Assembly (NCBI GenBank): GCA_030710605.1
Contig: CP092870.1
Coordinates: forward strand, 14,063,570-14,127,569
Length of the DNA stretch: 64,000 nt
Direction: 5' to 3'
From: Cordylochernes scorpioides
Taxonomy: Eukaryota > Arthropoda > Arachnida > Pseudoscorpiones > Chernetidae
Position numbers and translations under genes: made by a program. This document shows positions 44,952-56,025 of this stretch, piece by piece (within the stretch, counting starts at the first letter, position 1; every line of letters starts with the position of its first letter). Under the pieces are notes generated by a model, which saw only the letters and a list, made by a program, of their open reading frames with translations, ran no database searches and was not told where the DNA came from.

Positions 44952-46040
44952 CTTTATGGTTGTTTGCTTTTAGGCATTCAGGATGCATTCTAGCTGATCA
45001 ATCCTCAAAAGGCATGCATGTCTTTCCTCTTCTGTATGTTATTTCAAAAAAGCATATTGTTGCTCCCTAAGACACCTCATCGGTGACTAGCTGCTGCTTA
45101 AGTTAGCTTATCGAACCAACGGCACACCTAAAGCAACCATGAGAAAAATGAAATAGTGCATGGCTTTATGGATGAAGTTAGTGCCGGCATTTGCACCTTG
45201 CTGTAACAGTTAAGCACGGTGCACATGTACAAATCTGGCCGTAATGCCGCATGCCAAAATATTACATTTTTATCAATAAAATTGTATTTAAACAAGAATT
45301 ATCTAATGTTATTGAAATTTGATTTAAGAAATAGATTATTGTTAGCCAAATAAACATTGGTTGTTTTATAGGGTAGAGGTTGGGACATGAAAACATGGTT
45401 CAATATATCATTGGTCCAATTAACAAAATTATACTGCACTAAAATTTTTCTTTTTTTTTTCCCTAAAATTGGGCATTTTTATTTTTAACATATTACTAAT
45501 CTTTTTTTTTTTCTTCTTTCAAAGTTCATCAATTATCATTATTGATTTATTTCAAATATCATAATCTATAACCTTGTTAATTCACCAATTAATAATTCGA
45601 CACTTACAATAAAAAAATTGACCTTGTTTTCATGTCCCTACCACCAGCCCAATCAAATAACCAACATTAATTCAACCAAATGTTGATTTGACACCATTGA
45701 TAATTCAACATATTTTTCAAATCAAATTTCGAGAGCATTAAAAATTTCTTGTTTAAATACAAATTTATTGCTAAAAACTTTGGTATGTTGGTCACAGCTG
45801 CTGCAGTTAGCATATGCCGCCATGCTTAAAAGTGTTACACTGGGTCGCAAATATAGGCACCAATGTTGTGCAGTTTGGCCTAACTTAACTGGCCACCACT
45901 GAACAATAAGGTGTCTTAGAGAGTAATGTTCTGCTATTTGAAATAACATACAGAAGAGGAAAGACATGTCTTTTGAAAAGTCGATCATCTAGAATAGTGC
46001 ACTAAATAGGGCTCTAGCCTAAAAGCAAACAGCCATAAAG
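44952..46040. repeat. Long palindrome of two T1-type MITE copies
   Basis: The arms 44952-45445 and about 45555-46040 are inverted copies. Both contain ctttcctcttctgtatgtta and aaacaagaattatc / its complement, and both match the T1 MITE at 23999-24912. About 110 bp separate them. Confidence 0.75.
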
Positions 46041-47058
46041 TTTGGTTATCCTTGGAAAATGTTTACTATCAATGAATTTTAATTCAACACCCACAACATT
46101 CAAGTTTTATACATTTACTTCCATGATACCAAACTGTACACAGTGATCTATATACCAATGTGTTTTCCTTCATATATATTACTAGTAATATTGATTCTAA
46201 TATGATAATAAACATTAAGTTAAAACCTATAGGGCTGGCTGTAGTTGTAAATCTGTTCATACAATGGGCTAGCTGGTTACAATAAAAGCCTAAAAATTGG
46301 TAAATAAATCATTTTTATCCAATATATCACCTTTTATATGAATATCTTCATCAAGAAATATTTTTTTAAAGTGACATTATTTTGTCATTTGTGCTTAAAA
46401 TTGGTATCTGTTGATTTTTCAATGTAATTTTGAAGAGACTCTCAATTTTTTTTTAATTGTAAGTCTGATCTAAAGGATAACTGAACAGTAATGATTTTGT
46501 AAAATAATATATTTCAAAACTTCACATATCTTATCACCACAAATGTCACAGATTATTTTCTAATATCCTGACACAATATAACATGTCCTGGGTGGTGTTG
46601 TAATATGACGACTACTTCAACCTCAGCGCTTCACACAGACCTTTACACCAAACCAGTATTCTTCATACCTATGAAATGAAACTGTTGTGCATGAATTTTT
46701 ATTTTTAAAATAAAATAAACTTCCTATAGTTCTTACTGCTATGAAAACATATTGGGAGAGCTTGGCTCATCAGTGGTGAATTCTTTCAGCGGTTTGGCCA
46801 ATCTAATACTGCTTTTTTTTTTTTAGAGTTCTATGATTGTATTTTAAGGGGAATCTTTCATTTAAGCTTTGACGACAAAGAATTACATGTAAATATTTGC
46901 ATCAATCAATGCTTTTCTGAAAACAATTCACACAAGGCCAGTTAGGTACAAATTAAACATAATAAAGATCTATGTATATGGTATATTAAAATATTTTATC
47001 TGAAATGTTATATAAAAAATATTATTTTATTCAAAATATATATCATAGATTCAAATAG
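46041..47058. other. AT-rich non-coding interval
   Basis: No coding signal. 46755-46805 (gcttggctcatcagtggtga) is a piece of the small dispersed repeat seen at 22200 and 63298. Confidence 0.4.
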
Positions 47059-47325
47059 TGTTAAATCGACCGCCAGAGGTCATGTTTCCCCTATAAAAAC
47101 TCGTTGTTGTTCTTCCCCGATGGCCGGCTAAAAACTTTTGTACATTTTGTAAATAATCTTTTGTTTTCCTTATTCTACTCGCCTTAAGCCAGGCATTACT
47201 TTTATCAAATTATGTTTTTCATATATATCCCTTAGCTCAAATAAAGAAATCTCTGATCAAGATTTTATATTTTCAAGATTATTATTTCAACCTCGACTGC
47301 ATCACCATTACCATAATCCTCAACA
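47059..47325 (+). repeat. Probable solo LTR
   Basis: 267 bp starting tgttaaatcgaccgccagag and ending cctcaaca. It has a TATA box (ctataaaaactcg at about 47094) and a poly-A signal (ctcaaataaag), in the order expected of an LTR. A target duplication is not visible. Confidence 0.5.
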
Positions 47326-47484
47326 ATCAAAATACAACAGAAACTCTCATTCATTTATATTTTGTTTTTATAACATATATATAAAGCAATAACACATCAT
47401 CTCTATGTAGAAAATGGAAAGATTTAAGCACGAGTTTCTTATATATACAAACTTCTACTCTCCTTACTGCAATGAAATGAATTT

Positions 47485-47612
47485 AAACACAAGGTAATAA
47501 GACCAAATCCAAATAAATAAATAATGTGTGATGTTTCGGTAACAGCGTTGTTACCATCTTCAGACAAAAGTACTGAATGACAATGGATTTGGTCTTATTA
47601 CCTTTTGTTTTC
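47485..47612 (+). repeat. Hairpin retroposon, subfamily A, partial
   Basis: It starts aacacaaggtaataagacca and has the looped half with accatcttcagacaaaagta. It ends at tattaccttttgttt without the usual tail. Confidence 0.7.
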
Positions 47613-47655
47613 ATTTGAAAAAAAAAGTGTTCTTAATGGTTTCATTTCATATGCA

Positions 47656-48018
47656 GTAGACAAACTTTTACGTAAGGACTCTGGCTCTAGAGGACACCTC
47701 TCTACAAAGGACAGTTTTCACTTGCGAAATTGCCATTTTTCCTATTTAGCAGCTCTCTGGTAAGAGGACATACACCTCTCCATAAAGGACTCTTAGGCTC
47801 TGAATTTAGGTGTCCTTTTAATAGGGAGGTTCTACTCTATACAGTAGAACCTCCCTGTAAAGGACATCTAATTGCAGAGCTAAGGTGTCCTTTAGAGAGA
47901 GAGTTGTCCTCTAACTGGAGAGTTGCTAAATAGGAAAAATGGCAATTTCGCAAGTGAAAACTGTCCTTTGTAGAGAGGTGTCCTCTAGCGCGAGTGTACT
48001 CTCATGGAGGTTATACTG
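47656..48018. repeat. Head-to-head pair of T2 MITEs (palindrome)
   Basis: Two inverted copies meet at tagggaggttctactctata|cagtagaacctccctgtaaa. Shared blocks are ggacagttttcacttgcgaa and its complement. The right copy (47840-48017) has TA on its outer side and ends 160 bp before a DOT1L exon. Confidence 0.8.
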
Positions 48019-48176
48019 TATATAGATGCCTTACACTTGGTGTTAAATATATATTTCTTCAAAATTTTAGATAATATAAAAAATATAATTCCAGTTTATA
48101 AAGTGTATGTACTTGTGTGCTAACTCAACTGCCATTTGGGAGCAGTACCATGTAACTGAGCTCTTGGTGGTTGCAG

Positions 48177-48217
48177 GATAAAATTGATGGAGCAAATGAA
48201 ATAATTGAGACCATCAA
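48177..48217 (+). CDS. DOT1L: DOT1L exon (EIIETI segment), 41 nt
   Basis: Acceptor ttgcag at 48171-48176 and donor gtaagt from 48218. The phase-0 start reads DKIDGANEIIETIK, with the last codon split after two bases (AA|G). This matches the conserved N-terminal DOT1L segment that in vertebrates reads D-x-H-x-A-A-H-E-I-I-E-T-I. It is short, but the match, both splice sites and phase compatibility with the next exon support it. The upstream exon carrying the start codon was not found in the window. Confidence 0.85.
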
Positions 48218-48517
48218 GTAAGTACCACTTTGTTTATTGTGTGTGGCAGCTCTTCTTTACTTTCACAACTTGTCGGCCTTGTTTTTAACAAGGAATTCTC
48301 ACCTGGCCTTTATACCAGGCCCACTGCTGTAGTAGATTACAGTAAAAAACATGTGGGTTTGGTCATCACACATACATCCTTAGAGTGCCCTGATAAAGTC
48401 TTTTTAGAAACATCAAAAGAACATTAGAGAAATTCTGAGAAAATTTTTTTTCGAAAATAAGATATTAAAAACACCTGGTAATAAGACCAAATCTATATAA
48501 ATAGTGTGTGTCGTTTT

Positions 48518-48713
48518 TGCAGCATCTTAGTACACTTTTATCTTTTAGCAAATCTTTATTCTCTTAGTAAAGTCTGATACAGCATTTTTGTTGTGTTGCG
48601 AAACGCCGAAAAGTGACAACAACAAAAACAATGATGATGATAACCTGCGTCTTGCAGATTAACATTTTCATAGAAACATATATATATACATATTTATTGC
48701 TAGCTATATATCA
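48518..48713 (-). repeat. Gypsy (minus) 3' LTR
   Basis: 196 bp, same as 52303-52498 by eye. Confidence 0.93.
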
Positions 48714-51332
48714 CCATCTTCTCTCTTCAAATCTCACAGGAGGTCTCCTCGCTCGAGGTGGGTTCCGCCTTAGGACAGGACCCTCCTCTTTCAAGGCCTC
48801 GGGGTCCAGCGAGCGAAGAGGCTCCAATGACTTTCCATCGTCTGTATCACTCTGAACCTCTGAATCTTGATCCGACCGCTGGCTAGTTAGTCCTGGCGAC
48901 ATCGACTCCATATAACCTCTGTCTCGTACCACCTCCGAGATTATGGCACTGGGACCTGCTCCTCTTGAGTGCTCGGGTTGACGCTCTCCATCTCCACTCT
49001 CATCTTCCTCACCATTCCTCCACCTTTTTCTAATTTGATCCCTGTGATAGGCCTTTACCTGTCCGTGGATCAAAATGGTGTAGACTCTAGTTCCCTTCTT
49101 GCCCACAATTTTTCCTGGGATCCATTTATCACCACCTCTAAAGTTTTTACACCACACCAAATCATCTATCTGGAATTCTTCCAAATGGGTTCGCCGATCA
49201 TACCTCATTTGCCTGGCTTGCTGGTCCCTAACTCTAGATGCCAAGCTGGGATGTATCAACGACACTCTGGTTCGAAGCGCACGCCCAATAAAGAGCTCTG
49301 ATGGAGTCTTTCCCGTTGTCACATGCGGGGTGCTTCGATATGCCAGAAGAACTTTTGACAAGGTGTCTTGAATGGTGTGTGTGTGTGTGTCCCCAATTTT
49401 CCTTTTATTTTTATCCAGGGCAGTCTTAATTGTTCTAACCGCTCTTTCAGCCAAGCCATTACTTTGCGGGTGGTACGCCGGGATCAATGTTTGTTTAATT
49501 CCATTTCCTTCCAGAAAACCTTTCATTTCACTACCAGTAAACTGAGGTCCATTATCAGATACAAGTTCCTCCGGTAACCCATAGGAAGAAAAAAGTCACC
49601 GTAGTTGCTCAATGGTTTTGCGTGTGGTGGTCTCTCTCATTGGGATGGCTTCGATCCACTTTGAATGACTATCTACTACTATTAATAAATTAATGTTTTC
49701 CTTATTTGCAAAATCAATGTGAATTCTTTGCCAAGGTCTGGTTGACCATTTCCAGGGTTGCCATTTTCCTTTATTTGGCCCATCCTGGGATTGCTGACAG
49801 CTTCTGCACTTATTCACCAAAAACTCGATTTGGGTATCTAGATTTGGCCACCAAAAATGTGATCTTGCTACAGTCTTCATTTTGTTCATACCGGAATGAG
49901 TCTCATGAAGACAGTTCAACATTTTTATTCTGAGAGATGGTGGAATGACAACTCTCATTCCCCAAACCAAACACTCCCCATCTACAGTTAGCTCAAGTTT
50001 CCTTTGAAAATAAGGTCTGAGGTGATCAGCCACCTTTTCAGGCCAGCCTTGCTGAGTATAAAATTTGGCCAATGAGAGCACTTCGTCTTTTTCAGTTTCC
50101 GTGGCAATTTCCTCTGCTGTGATCGGCAATTCTTCCACAAAGGATAAAGCATAGACATTATTTAATCTTGGAATTTCTTCACAGCCCACAGGAAAACGTG
50201 ACAGAAGATCTGCATTCCCATGGTCTTGAGTTCTTCGAAATTTAATATCGTAAGTATAAGCTGACAAAATAAGCGCCCAACGCTGCAATCTTGAAGTAGA
50301 TAGGGTAGGGATTCCTGATCTTGGGCCCAAAATGGTCACCAATGGCTTATGGTCTGTAATAAGAATAAATTTTCTTCCATAAATAAATTGATGAAACTTG
50401 GTAACTCCATATATAATGGCTAGAGCCTCCTTCTCAATCTGAGAATAATTTTGTTCTGCTTCCGATAAAGTCCGTGAGGCAAACATAATCGGTCTCTCCT
50501 GGCCTTCTATAATATGTGACAACACAGCGCCCACTCCAATCTGCGATGCATCAGTGGCCAAACACAATGGCAAAGTCGTATCATATGGGACTAGCACCCT
50601 CTCAGAGGTAATGCTGTTCTTGCACTTGTCAATGGCCTCTCCACATTCCTTTGTCCAAACCCAAGGACGTTTTTTGTGAAGAAGCTCATGAAGAGGCTTC
50701 AAAAGCTCTGGCAAATTGGGTATGAACTTCCCATAAAAGTTAACTAAACCCAGAAATGACCTTAATTCAGAGATATTCGTAGGCGTTTTGGCCTTCTGTA
50801 TTGCTTGTACCTTATGATCTAAAGGTCTGATGCCCTCTCCCGTGACAAGATGTCCTAAATATTCAATTTCTTTTTGCAAAAATAGGCATTTTTCTTTCTT
50901 TAGTTTGATATTATACTTCGCCAAGCGAGCAAATATAGTCTTCAACAACGCCAAATGTTCTTCAATTGATGCTGTGGCTATAAGGACATCATCAATATAA
51001 CAAATTACGCCTCCTATACCCGACAAAACCCTATCCATTACAGATTGAAAATAACTGGGCGCATTTGCCAATCCAAATGGCATTCTCTTAAACCTGAACA
51101 GCCCTTTATGAGTATTTATCGTTAGTAACGGTCGGGTGCCTGGGTCCACCTCTAATTGCAGATAAGCGTTCCTCAAGTCCAATTTAGAAAAGTATTTTCC
51201 CTTGGCCAATGTGGAGAATAAATCTTGCTGTGTGGGAAGGGGATAGGCCGCAGTGTCCAAATATTTATTTAGAGTTACCTTGAAGTCGCAGCAAATTCTG
51301 ATCTCTTTATTTTTCTTCGGCACTACAACCAC
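48711..51332 (-). pseudogene. Gypsy Pol (RT, RNase H, integrase), N-terminally lost and with one stop
   Basis: Read on the minus strand from 51332: reverse transcriptase starts abruptly at VVVPKKNKEIRICCDF and continues with FSKLDLRNAYLQLEVD, MPFGLANAPSYF and CYIDDVLIA. RNase H has LATDASQIGVGAVLSH and LITDHKPLVTI. The integrase zinc region is H-x-H then NKCRSCQQSQDGP, followed by RIHIDFANKENINLLIVVDS (first catalytic aspartate). A TGA at 49596-49598 then interrupts the same frame. The frame continues through the second aspartate, the QSNGLAERAVRT glutamate region, the GPF-like end and an acidic tail to 48711. The protease and the start of reverse transcriptase are missing. Confidence 0.9.
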
Positions 51333-51760
51333 TGGAATTAAACAAACATTGATCCCGGCGTACCACCCGCAAAGTAATGGCTTGGCTGAAAGAGTGGTTA
51401 GAACAATTAAGACTGCCCTGGATAAAAATAAAAGGAAAATTGGGGACACACACACACCATTCAAGACACCTTGTCAAAAGTTCTTCTGGCATATCGAAGC
51501 ACCCCGCATGTGACAACGGGAAAGACTCCATCAGAGCTCTTTATTGGGCGTGCGCTTCGAACCAGAGTGTCGTTGATACATCCCAGCTTGGCATCTAGAG
51601 TTAGGGACCAGCAAGCCAGGCAAATGAGGTATGATCGGCGAACCCATTTGGAAGAATTCCAGATAGATGATTTGGTGTGGTGTAAAAACTTTAGAGGTGG
51701 TGATAAATGGATCCCAGGAAAAATTGTGGGTAAGAAGGGAACTAGAGTCTACACCATTTT
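51333..51760 (+). pseudogene. Inverted duplicate of gypsy integrase (internal rearrangement)
   Basis: This + strand block (GIKQTLIPAYHPQSNGLAER ... GKIVGKKGTRVYTIL) is an almost exact inverted copy of 49072-49503 in the same element. The two differ mainly in a CA-repeat length and a few bases. It replaces protease and the start of reverse transcriptase. It is not a separate gene. Confidence 0.92.
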
Positions 51761-52144
51761 ATCACGTAAAGAATCCTCCAGAAAATTTCCAAAGTTGCAT
51801 GAGGAAGCCAAACGCTTAATTTCCACCAAGTAATCCGAGATGCTTTCTTCCTTTAATTGCATTCTTTTAAAAAAAATGAACCTCTCTACTACAATTGAGC
51901 GCTTTGGAGAGAAGTGCCTTTTCAAGATATCTATTAGGTCATCAAAAGTTTTATTTTTAGGTAGAATAGGACTGCACAAATTCTTCAAAACACCATAGGT
52001 TTTACTTCCCATGAGGGTTAGGAGATAAGCCTTTTTCTTCTCATCCCCTGCCTCCTCCAATATGAGAAACTGTTCCAATCGTTCATAAAACGTTTCAAAA
52101 GTTTCAGTTTCTTCATTATATTCCTTAAATTGGTAACTAGCCAT
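51761..52144 (-). pseudogene. Gypsy Gag, truncated
   Basis: Minus-strand ATG at 52142-52144: MASYQFKEYNEETETFETFY, a capsid start with FDDLIDILKRHFSPKRSIVV and RMQLKEESISDYLVEIKRLA. About 128 residues remain before the inverted integrase block cuts it off; no zinc knuckle is left. Confidence 0.85.
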
Positions 52145-52302
52145 TTTATTTCACTTTTTTTTTTTTAAATTTGCATCCTAAAACTTTGCAATTTTAGTCT
52201 TTTAAAAATAACTTTCAATTATATGCAAAAAATCAAAGATAATTTCTAAAAATATTTACTTCAAAATTCGAGGGTACTTACTCTTATATCCTCGTCGCCA
52301 AA

Positions 52303-52498
52303 TGCAGCATCTTAGTACACTTTTATCTTTTAGCAAATCTTTATTCTCTTAGTAAAGTCTGATACAGCATTTTTGTTGTGTTGCGAAACGCCGAAAAGTG
52401 ACAACAACAAAAACAATGATGATGATAACCTGCGTCTTGCAGATTAACATTTTCATAGAAACATATATATATACATATTTATTGCTAGCTATATATCA
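52303..52498 (-). repeat. Gypsy (minus) 5' LTR
   Basis: 196 bp. The primer site lies just inside it (52285-52302). Confidence 0.93.
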
Positions 52499-52523
52499 GT
52501 TTTGGTAATAACCTTGTTACCAA

Positions 52524-52636
52524 TAAAAGAAAATAAGACCTAATCCAAATAATTTATTAGTGTGACACACTAATAAATTATTTGGATTAGGTCTTATTTT
52601 CTTTTATTATAATCTATTATCCAAATTGTGCTTTAT
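52524..52636 (+). repeat. Hairpin retroposon, subfamily B, nested in an A copy
   Basis: It is flanked by the perfect 15-bp repeat taaccttgttaccaa (52509-52523 and 52637-52651). It starts taaaagaaaataagacc and ends ccaaattgtgctttat. The arms meet at gtgtgacacac with the central part missing. Confidence 0.92.
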
Positions 52637-52957
52637 TAACCTTGTTACCAAAATAGTCGCACACTAATTATTTATTTGGGTTTGGTTTTATTACCTTGAG
52701 TTTTTAATCTATAATCCAAGTTGTACCTAATAAAAAAAATAAGAGATGTTGTCTCCTTTATTTGTTAAGGAATGGGGTATATGCATCCAGATGTCTGGAA
52801 TGAATGGATTGTTTGAAGCCAATTTTATAAAATTATAGTTTAGGAAAGTTGCCACACCAGCATTCGTAAAAATGGTTTGTGTGAAAGCACAGAGAGAGCT
52901 ACAACTACAAAGCATGTTCAGTTCACCATATGAAGAAGTTTTATTTGTTAGGAAATT

Positions 52958-53112
52958 AAACACAAGGTAATAAGACCAAATCCAAATAAATAAATAGTGT
53001 GTGACGTTTCGGTAACAACGCTGTTACCGAAACGTCACATACTATTTATTTATTTGGATTTGGTCTTATTACCTTGTGTATATAATCTATAATCCAAATT
53101 GTGCCTTATCTA
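52958..53112 (+). repeat. Hairpin retroposon, subfamily A, loopless
   Basis: It is flanked by the perfect 13-bp repeat ttgttaggaaatt (52945-52957 and 53113-53125). It starts aaacacaaggtaataag and ends ccaaattgtgccttatcta. The arms of about 60 bp pair almost perfectly around ggtaacaacgctgttacc. This is the cleanest copy. Confidence 0.95.
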
Positions 53113-53155
53113 TTGTTAGGAAATTGCAAAATAAACTTTTAGATTTTTTTAAAGC

Positions 53156-53322
53156 ACAGTTAAACCTTTCTATAGCGCCCCCTCTTGGGACTTACCAAAA
53201 TAGGGTGCTATAGAGAGGGGATGCTATAGACAGGTCACTTTTAATGTAAAATGTTTACATTTTAATGTTTAAAATTGGGCGCTATTTAGAGGGGGCACTA
53301 TAAACAGGTTTAACTGTATTTT
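53156..53322. mobile_element. Tigger-type MITE family T3
   Basis: The inverted ends cagttaaacctttctatagc and ataaacaggtttaactg are about 165 bp apart. Internal text repeats gctatagagagggg in both orientations. Confidence 0.7.
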
Positions 53323-53833
53323 AAATTGTGAAAAGTTGTTACTCCTCACTTATTAAACCACCATGATGCTTAGTCCATAGTAACTAGCAGGCCATAGTAA
53401 CTTTGTGGAGCCACACCACATCTTGAAGAAGATTGGAAAGTTATGTAAAATTATAAAAAAAACTTAATAAATGTAACCCAAGATGTCTTCCCAGTAATGG
53501 AAAGTGGATCACGTTACTAAGTGTACAAGACAGCAGTGTCACCATGACACCTTTCTCTGCCATTTTCCTTTGTTTCTTATATACTTCTGTACGGGTGCCC
53601 AAAACTGCTTTCTCTGTGAGAAGTCTTTTGACCATCTTGGTCCCTCCCCCTCTCCCTCTGCCAATATATATGTGGTTATCTATATATAGTCTTCTCTCTG
53701 GATCTGTCAAATAAACATATTCTTATCTCAAAATATTTCATGGGATTGCTCCCTCTTTATTAATTTATTCTTTAATAAATAATTTACAAATTCTGGAAAA
53801 GAGATCACATGGAAGAGCGGCACCTAATAAAGT
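53323..53833. other. Non-coding interval, possible LTR-like tail
   Basis: 53640-53760 has tatatatagtcttctctctg and tcaaataaacatattc, which would suit an LTR or 3' UTR. There is no coding signal. Confidence 0.3.
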
Positions 53834-53835
53834 TA

Positions 53836-54546
53836 CAGTGGTACCTCGACATACGAGCGCCCCAACATACGAGTTTTTCGAGATACGAGCCGACGAGCAA
53901 GTGATTTTTTGCTTTTAGTTACGAGCGAAATTCGAGATACGGAGTTGGTAGTGTTGAAGATATTAATCTGTGATTTTAAATGTTTCTTTTTGACCAGTAC
54001 TTTTGTTTTGTTTTTGCTTTTCCTAAAATGTTTCTTTCTTCTTCTTCATTATTATTTGTTCTATATACAAAGCTTTGTTTTTTGAGACTTGAATAAACAA
54101 ATTCAAGTTTATTATATTTTTGTGTGCTTTTAAAAAGTTACATCAGGTCGTGCATCTGACCTTTTTAATGACACTTGCCTAACTCATTTCCGGAACATTC
54201 TGAGAGGGAGGAAGAAACAAACCTCCTTGGACATGTTTTTTTCTAAACGGCCTACAGGTGAAAGCGAGAAAAATCTAGCAAAAAAGGCAAAGACCAGTTA
54301 GGATATCTAATTTATTTCTTTACATTCTCTTTTTTGTTTTTGTGCAATAAATATTTGATATTTATAAATACGTTTTTATTATTTAAAACTACGTAACAAA
54401 AATAACTGGGGTGACATTTTAGAGGTTGGAACGGATTAATGGTAGTTCAATTGTTTTGTATGGGGAAATTTGCTTCGAGATACGAGTAATTCAAGATACG
54501 AGCAAGGTTGCGGAATGAATTAAACTCGTATGTCGAGATACCACTG
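53836..54546. mobile_element. Tigger/pogo-type MITE family T4
   Basis: 711 bp flanked by TA (53834-53835 and 54547-54548). The ends cagtggtacctcgacatacg and ctcgtatgtcgagataccac are inverted, a well-known form of pogo/Tigger ends. Subterminal gagatacgag motifs recur. No transposase. Confidence 0.9.
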
Positions 54547-54716
54547 TATTTGGAACTGGAACTAAAATTGTAATTAATAGATTTTTAAAAAATAAAATTT
54601 TGAGCATATTTCAGATCACGATTTCAAAACAATTGACGCATTGTTTGATTACATTTATGTTCTATTTTTTCTTTGTGTTTTATAAAATTTTTGATACAAT
54701 ATACTTTTCTTAAATA

Positions 54717-54867
54717 TGATAAAAGCACAACTTGGATTATAGATACAAGAAAATAAGACCTAAGCCAAATAAATTAATAGTATGTGTCGTTTTGGTAACA
54801 GCGTTGTTACCATCATCAGACACTATTAATTTATTTGGATTAGGTCTTATTTTCTTGTATCTTTTTA
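54717..54867 (-). repeat. Hairpin retroposon, subfamily B
   Basis: It is flanked by ttaaata (54710-54716 and 54868-54874). The tail gataaaagcacaacttgg is at the left and the start complement ttattttcttgtatc at the right. Confidence 0.8.
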
Positions 54868-54928
54868 TTAAATAGAATATCTTAGCTTTTGTAAAATTTA
54901 ACTAGAAAAAAACAGAAGGTAGAATTTT

Positions 54929-55247
54929 TTTTTTTTTTGCTTATCCCTAGTACACGTGGTACAGGCCATGATAATCATGGTGGGTATTTAGCGACTACTT
55001 TTACTGTAAGCGCACCACATGTCTACACGTGTGAAAAGCAGTTCGACTTTGCACTTACAAATGTTCCATAGCCCCGTTTGGTTACTTGCACTCGCTGGTG
55101 GGGTTGGACTTTTGCAAGAATCGGGGGCCATTGGAGCATTTTTTTTTTTTTTTTTTTAAATAGAAAAAAGTGTCCAAAGCGGGAATTGAACCCGGGTTGT
55201 AGTGGTCGAAAACCAAACGGATCAACCAGCCTTCCACCGACCTCCCA
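54929..55247 (-). repeat. tRNA-derived SINE family S1, full-length copy
   Basis: The minus-strand head at about 55247 reads gggaggtcggtggaaggctg, with box B gggttcaattcccgc. The 3' end ccacgtgtactagggataag plus an A-run is at 54929-54945. An internal T22 run is at 55139-55158. Confidence 0.85.
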
Positions 55248-56020
55248 GTGATAGAAATAAATGGCTATTATAAATTGTTACAAAGTGGAATATGTGCAAT
55301 ATGTTAGCATGCCCTTTTAGAAGTGTTCTTTATCTATCTAGTTTGACAACACATGGCTTAAAAAACATTCAAATAATTCAAAAATCATTGCACATATGCT
55401 ATCTACAGCCGCACTGCCCCGCATGCCAAAGTATTGTAATTTTACAATAAATTTGTTTTTAAACAAGAATTATATAATTTTGTCTGATAAAAAAATTGGT
55501 TGAATTATCAATGGTGATGAATTATTGTTTGGTTATTTGATAGGCAGGAAGTCGGAACATGAAAACATGGGTGGATTATGGCAAGTGTAAAATGATCATT
55601 GTGTGCCAATGACACACACAATTTATAAAAGAAAGTAATAAAATATTTGCAAGACAATGAATACAGTAGATTTAAATAAGCACATACCTATTATTATTAT
55701 TATTAATAGAATATCTTTGGATTCATCAAATTTGAAATAGATAAATTGCAAATGGTTTCCTAAATAAAGGAAATAGTAAAGAAAAAAAGAGGCATTTTTA
55801 TCAAGATACCACTTAAAGAAAAAAGGCTTGAAAGTGAGAAAAACAAAGCACATGCAGAACTTCAGAACAAGTTAAAAATGTAGTAAAGTTTTACTATAAG
55901 AGACAACAGGCTCTACAAAGAGGAATCTTGCTCCACATTTTCTGCAATCCAATGCGATAGCATCTCCTTTCAGAAGTGTTCTATATATAGCTAGTTCAAG
56001 CTAGGCCTAAAAAAATCCCT
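55248..56020. other. Non-coding interval with T1 MITE fragment
   Basis: 55385-55590 (atgccaaagtattgtaattt, aaacaagaattatataattt, gaacatgaaaacatgg) is related to the T1 MITE interior. An ATT microsatellite is at 55690-55705. Confidence 0.5.
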
Positions 56021-56025
56021 ACTAA

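Larger units (their letters stand above)
48518..52498 (-). mobile_element. Ty3/gypsy retrotransposon, internally rearranged
   Basis: 3,981 bp with two 196-bp LTRs (minus strand tgatatatagctagcaataa to gatgctgca) that appear identical, and a perfect 5-bp target duplication gtttt (48513-48517 and 52499-52503). The primer site tttggcgacgaggatat (minus strand) lies next to the 52303 LTR. An inverted copy of part of integrase replaces the region between Gag and reverse transcriptase. It lies in the large DOT1L intron, antisense to the gene. Confidence 0.95.
48475..52722 (+). repeat. Hairpin retroposon, subfamily A, split by gypsy and by a subfamily B copy
   Basis: The left arm (acctggtaataagaccaaat ... 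gtgtgtcgtttt) is at 48475-48517. The right arm (ggtaataaccttgttacca ... ccaagttgtacctaataa) is at 52504-52722. The gypsy sits exactly in the central palindrome and duplicates gtttt. The B copy at 52524-52636 sits just right of the centre. Confidence 0.8.

Noticed and set aside
41800-48170. The first coding exon of DOT1L
   Set aside because: I searched for an ATG exon ending in phase 0 before a donor with the expected proline-rich ending and found nothing convincing; it is probably upstream of the window.
48969-49371. Plus-strand frames over the minus gypsy integrase
   Set aside because: They are antisense of a well-supported integrase tail.
51253-51833. A separate + strand integrase gene inside the minus gypsy
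   Set aside because: It is an inverted copy of 49072-49503 of the same element and is fused to antisense Gag sequence.
20966-55247. tRNA-like heads of the S1 SINEs as tRNA genes
   Set aside because: They do not fold as complete cloverleaves and are joined to a shared SINE body; only 8454-8524 is a full tRNA.
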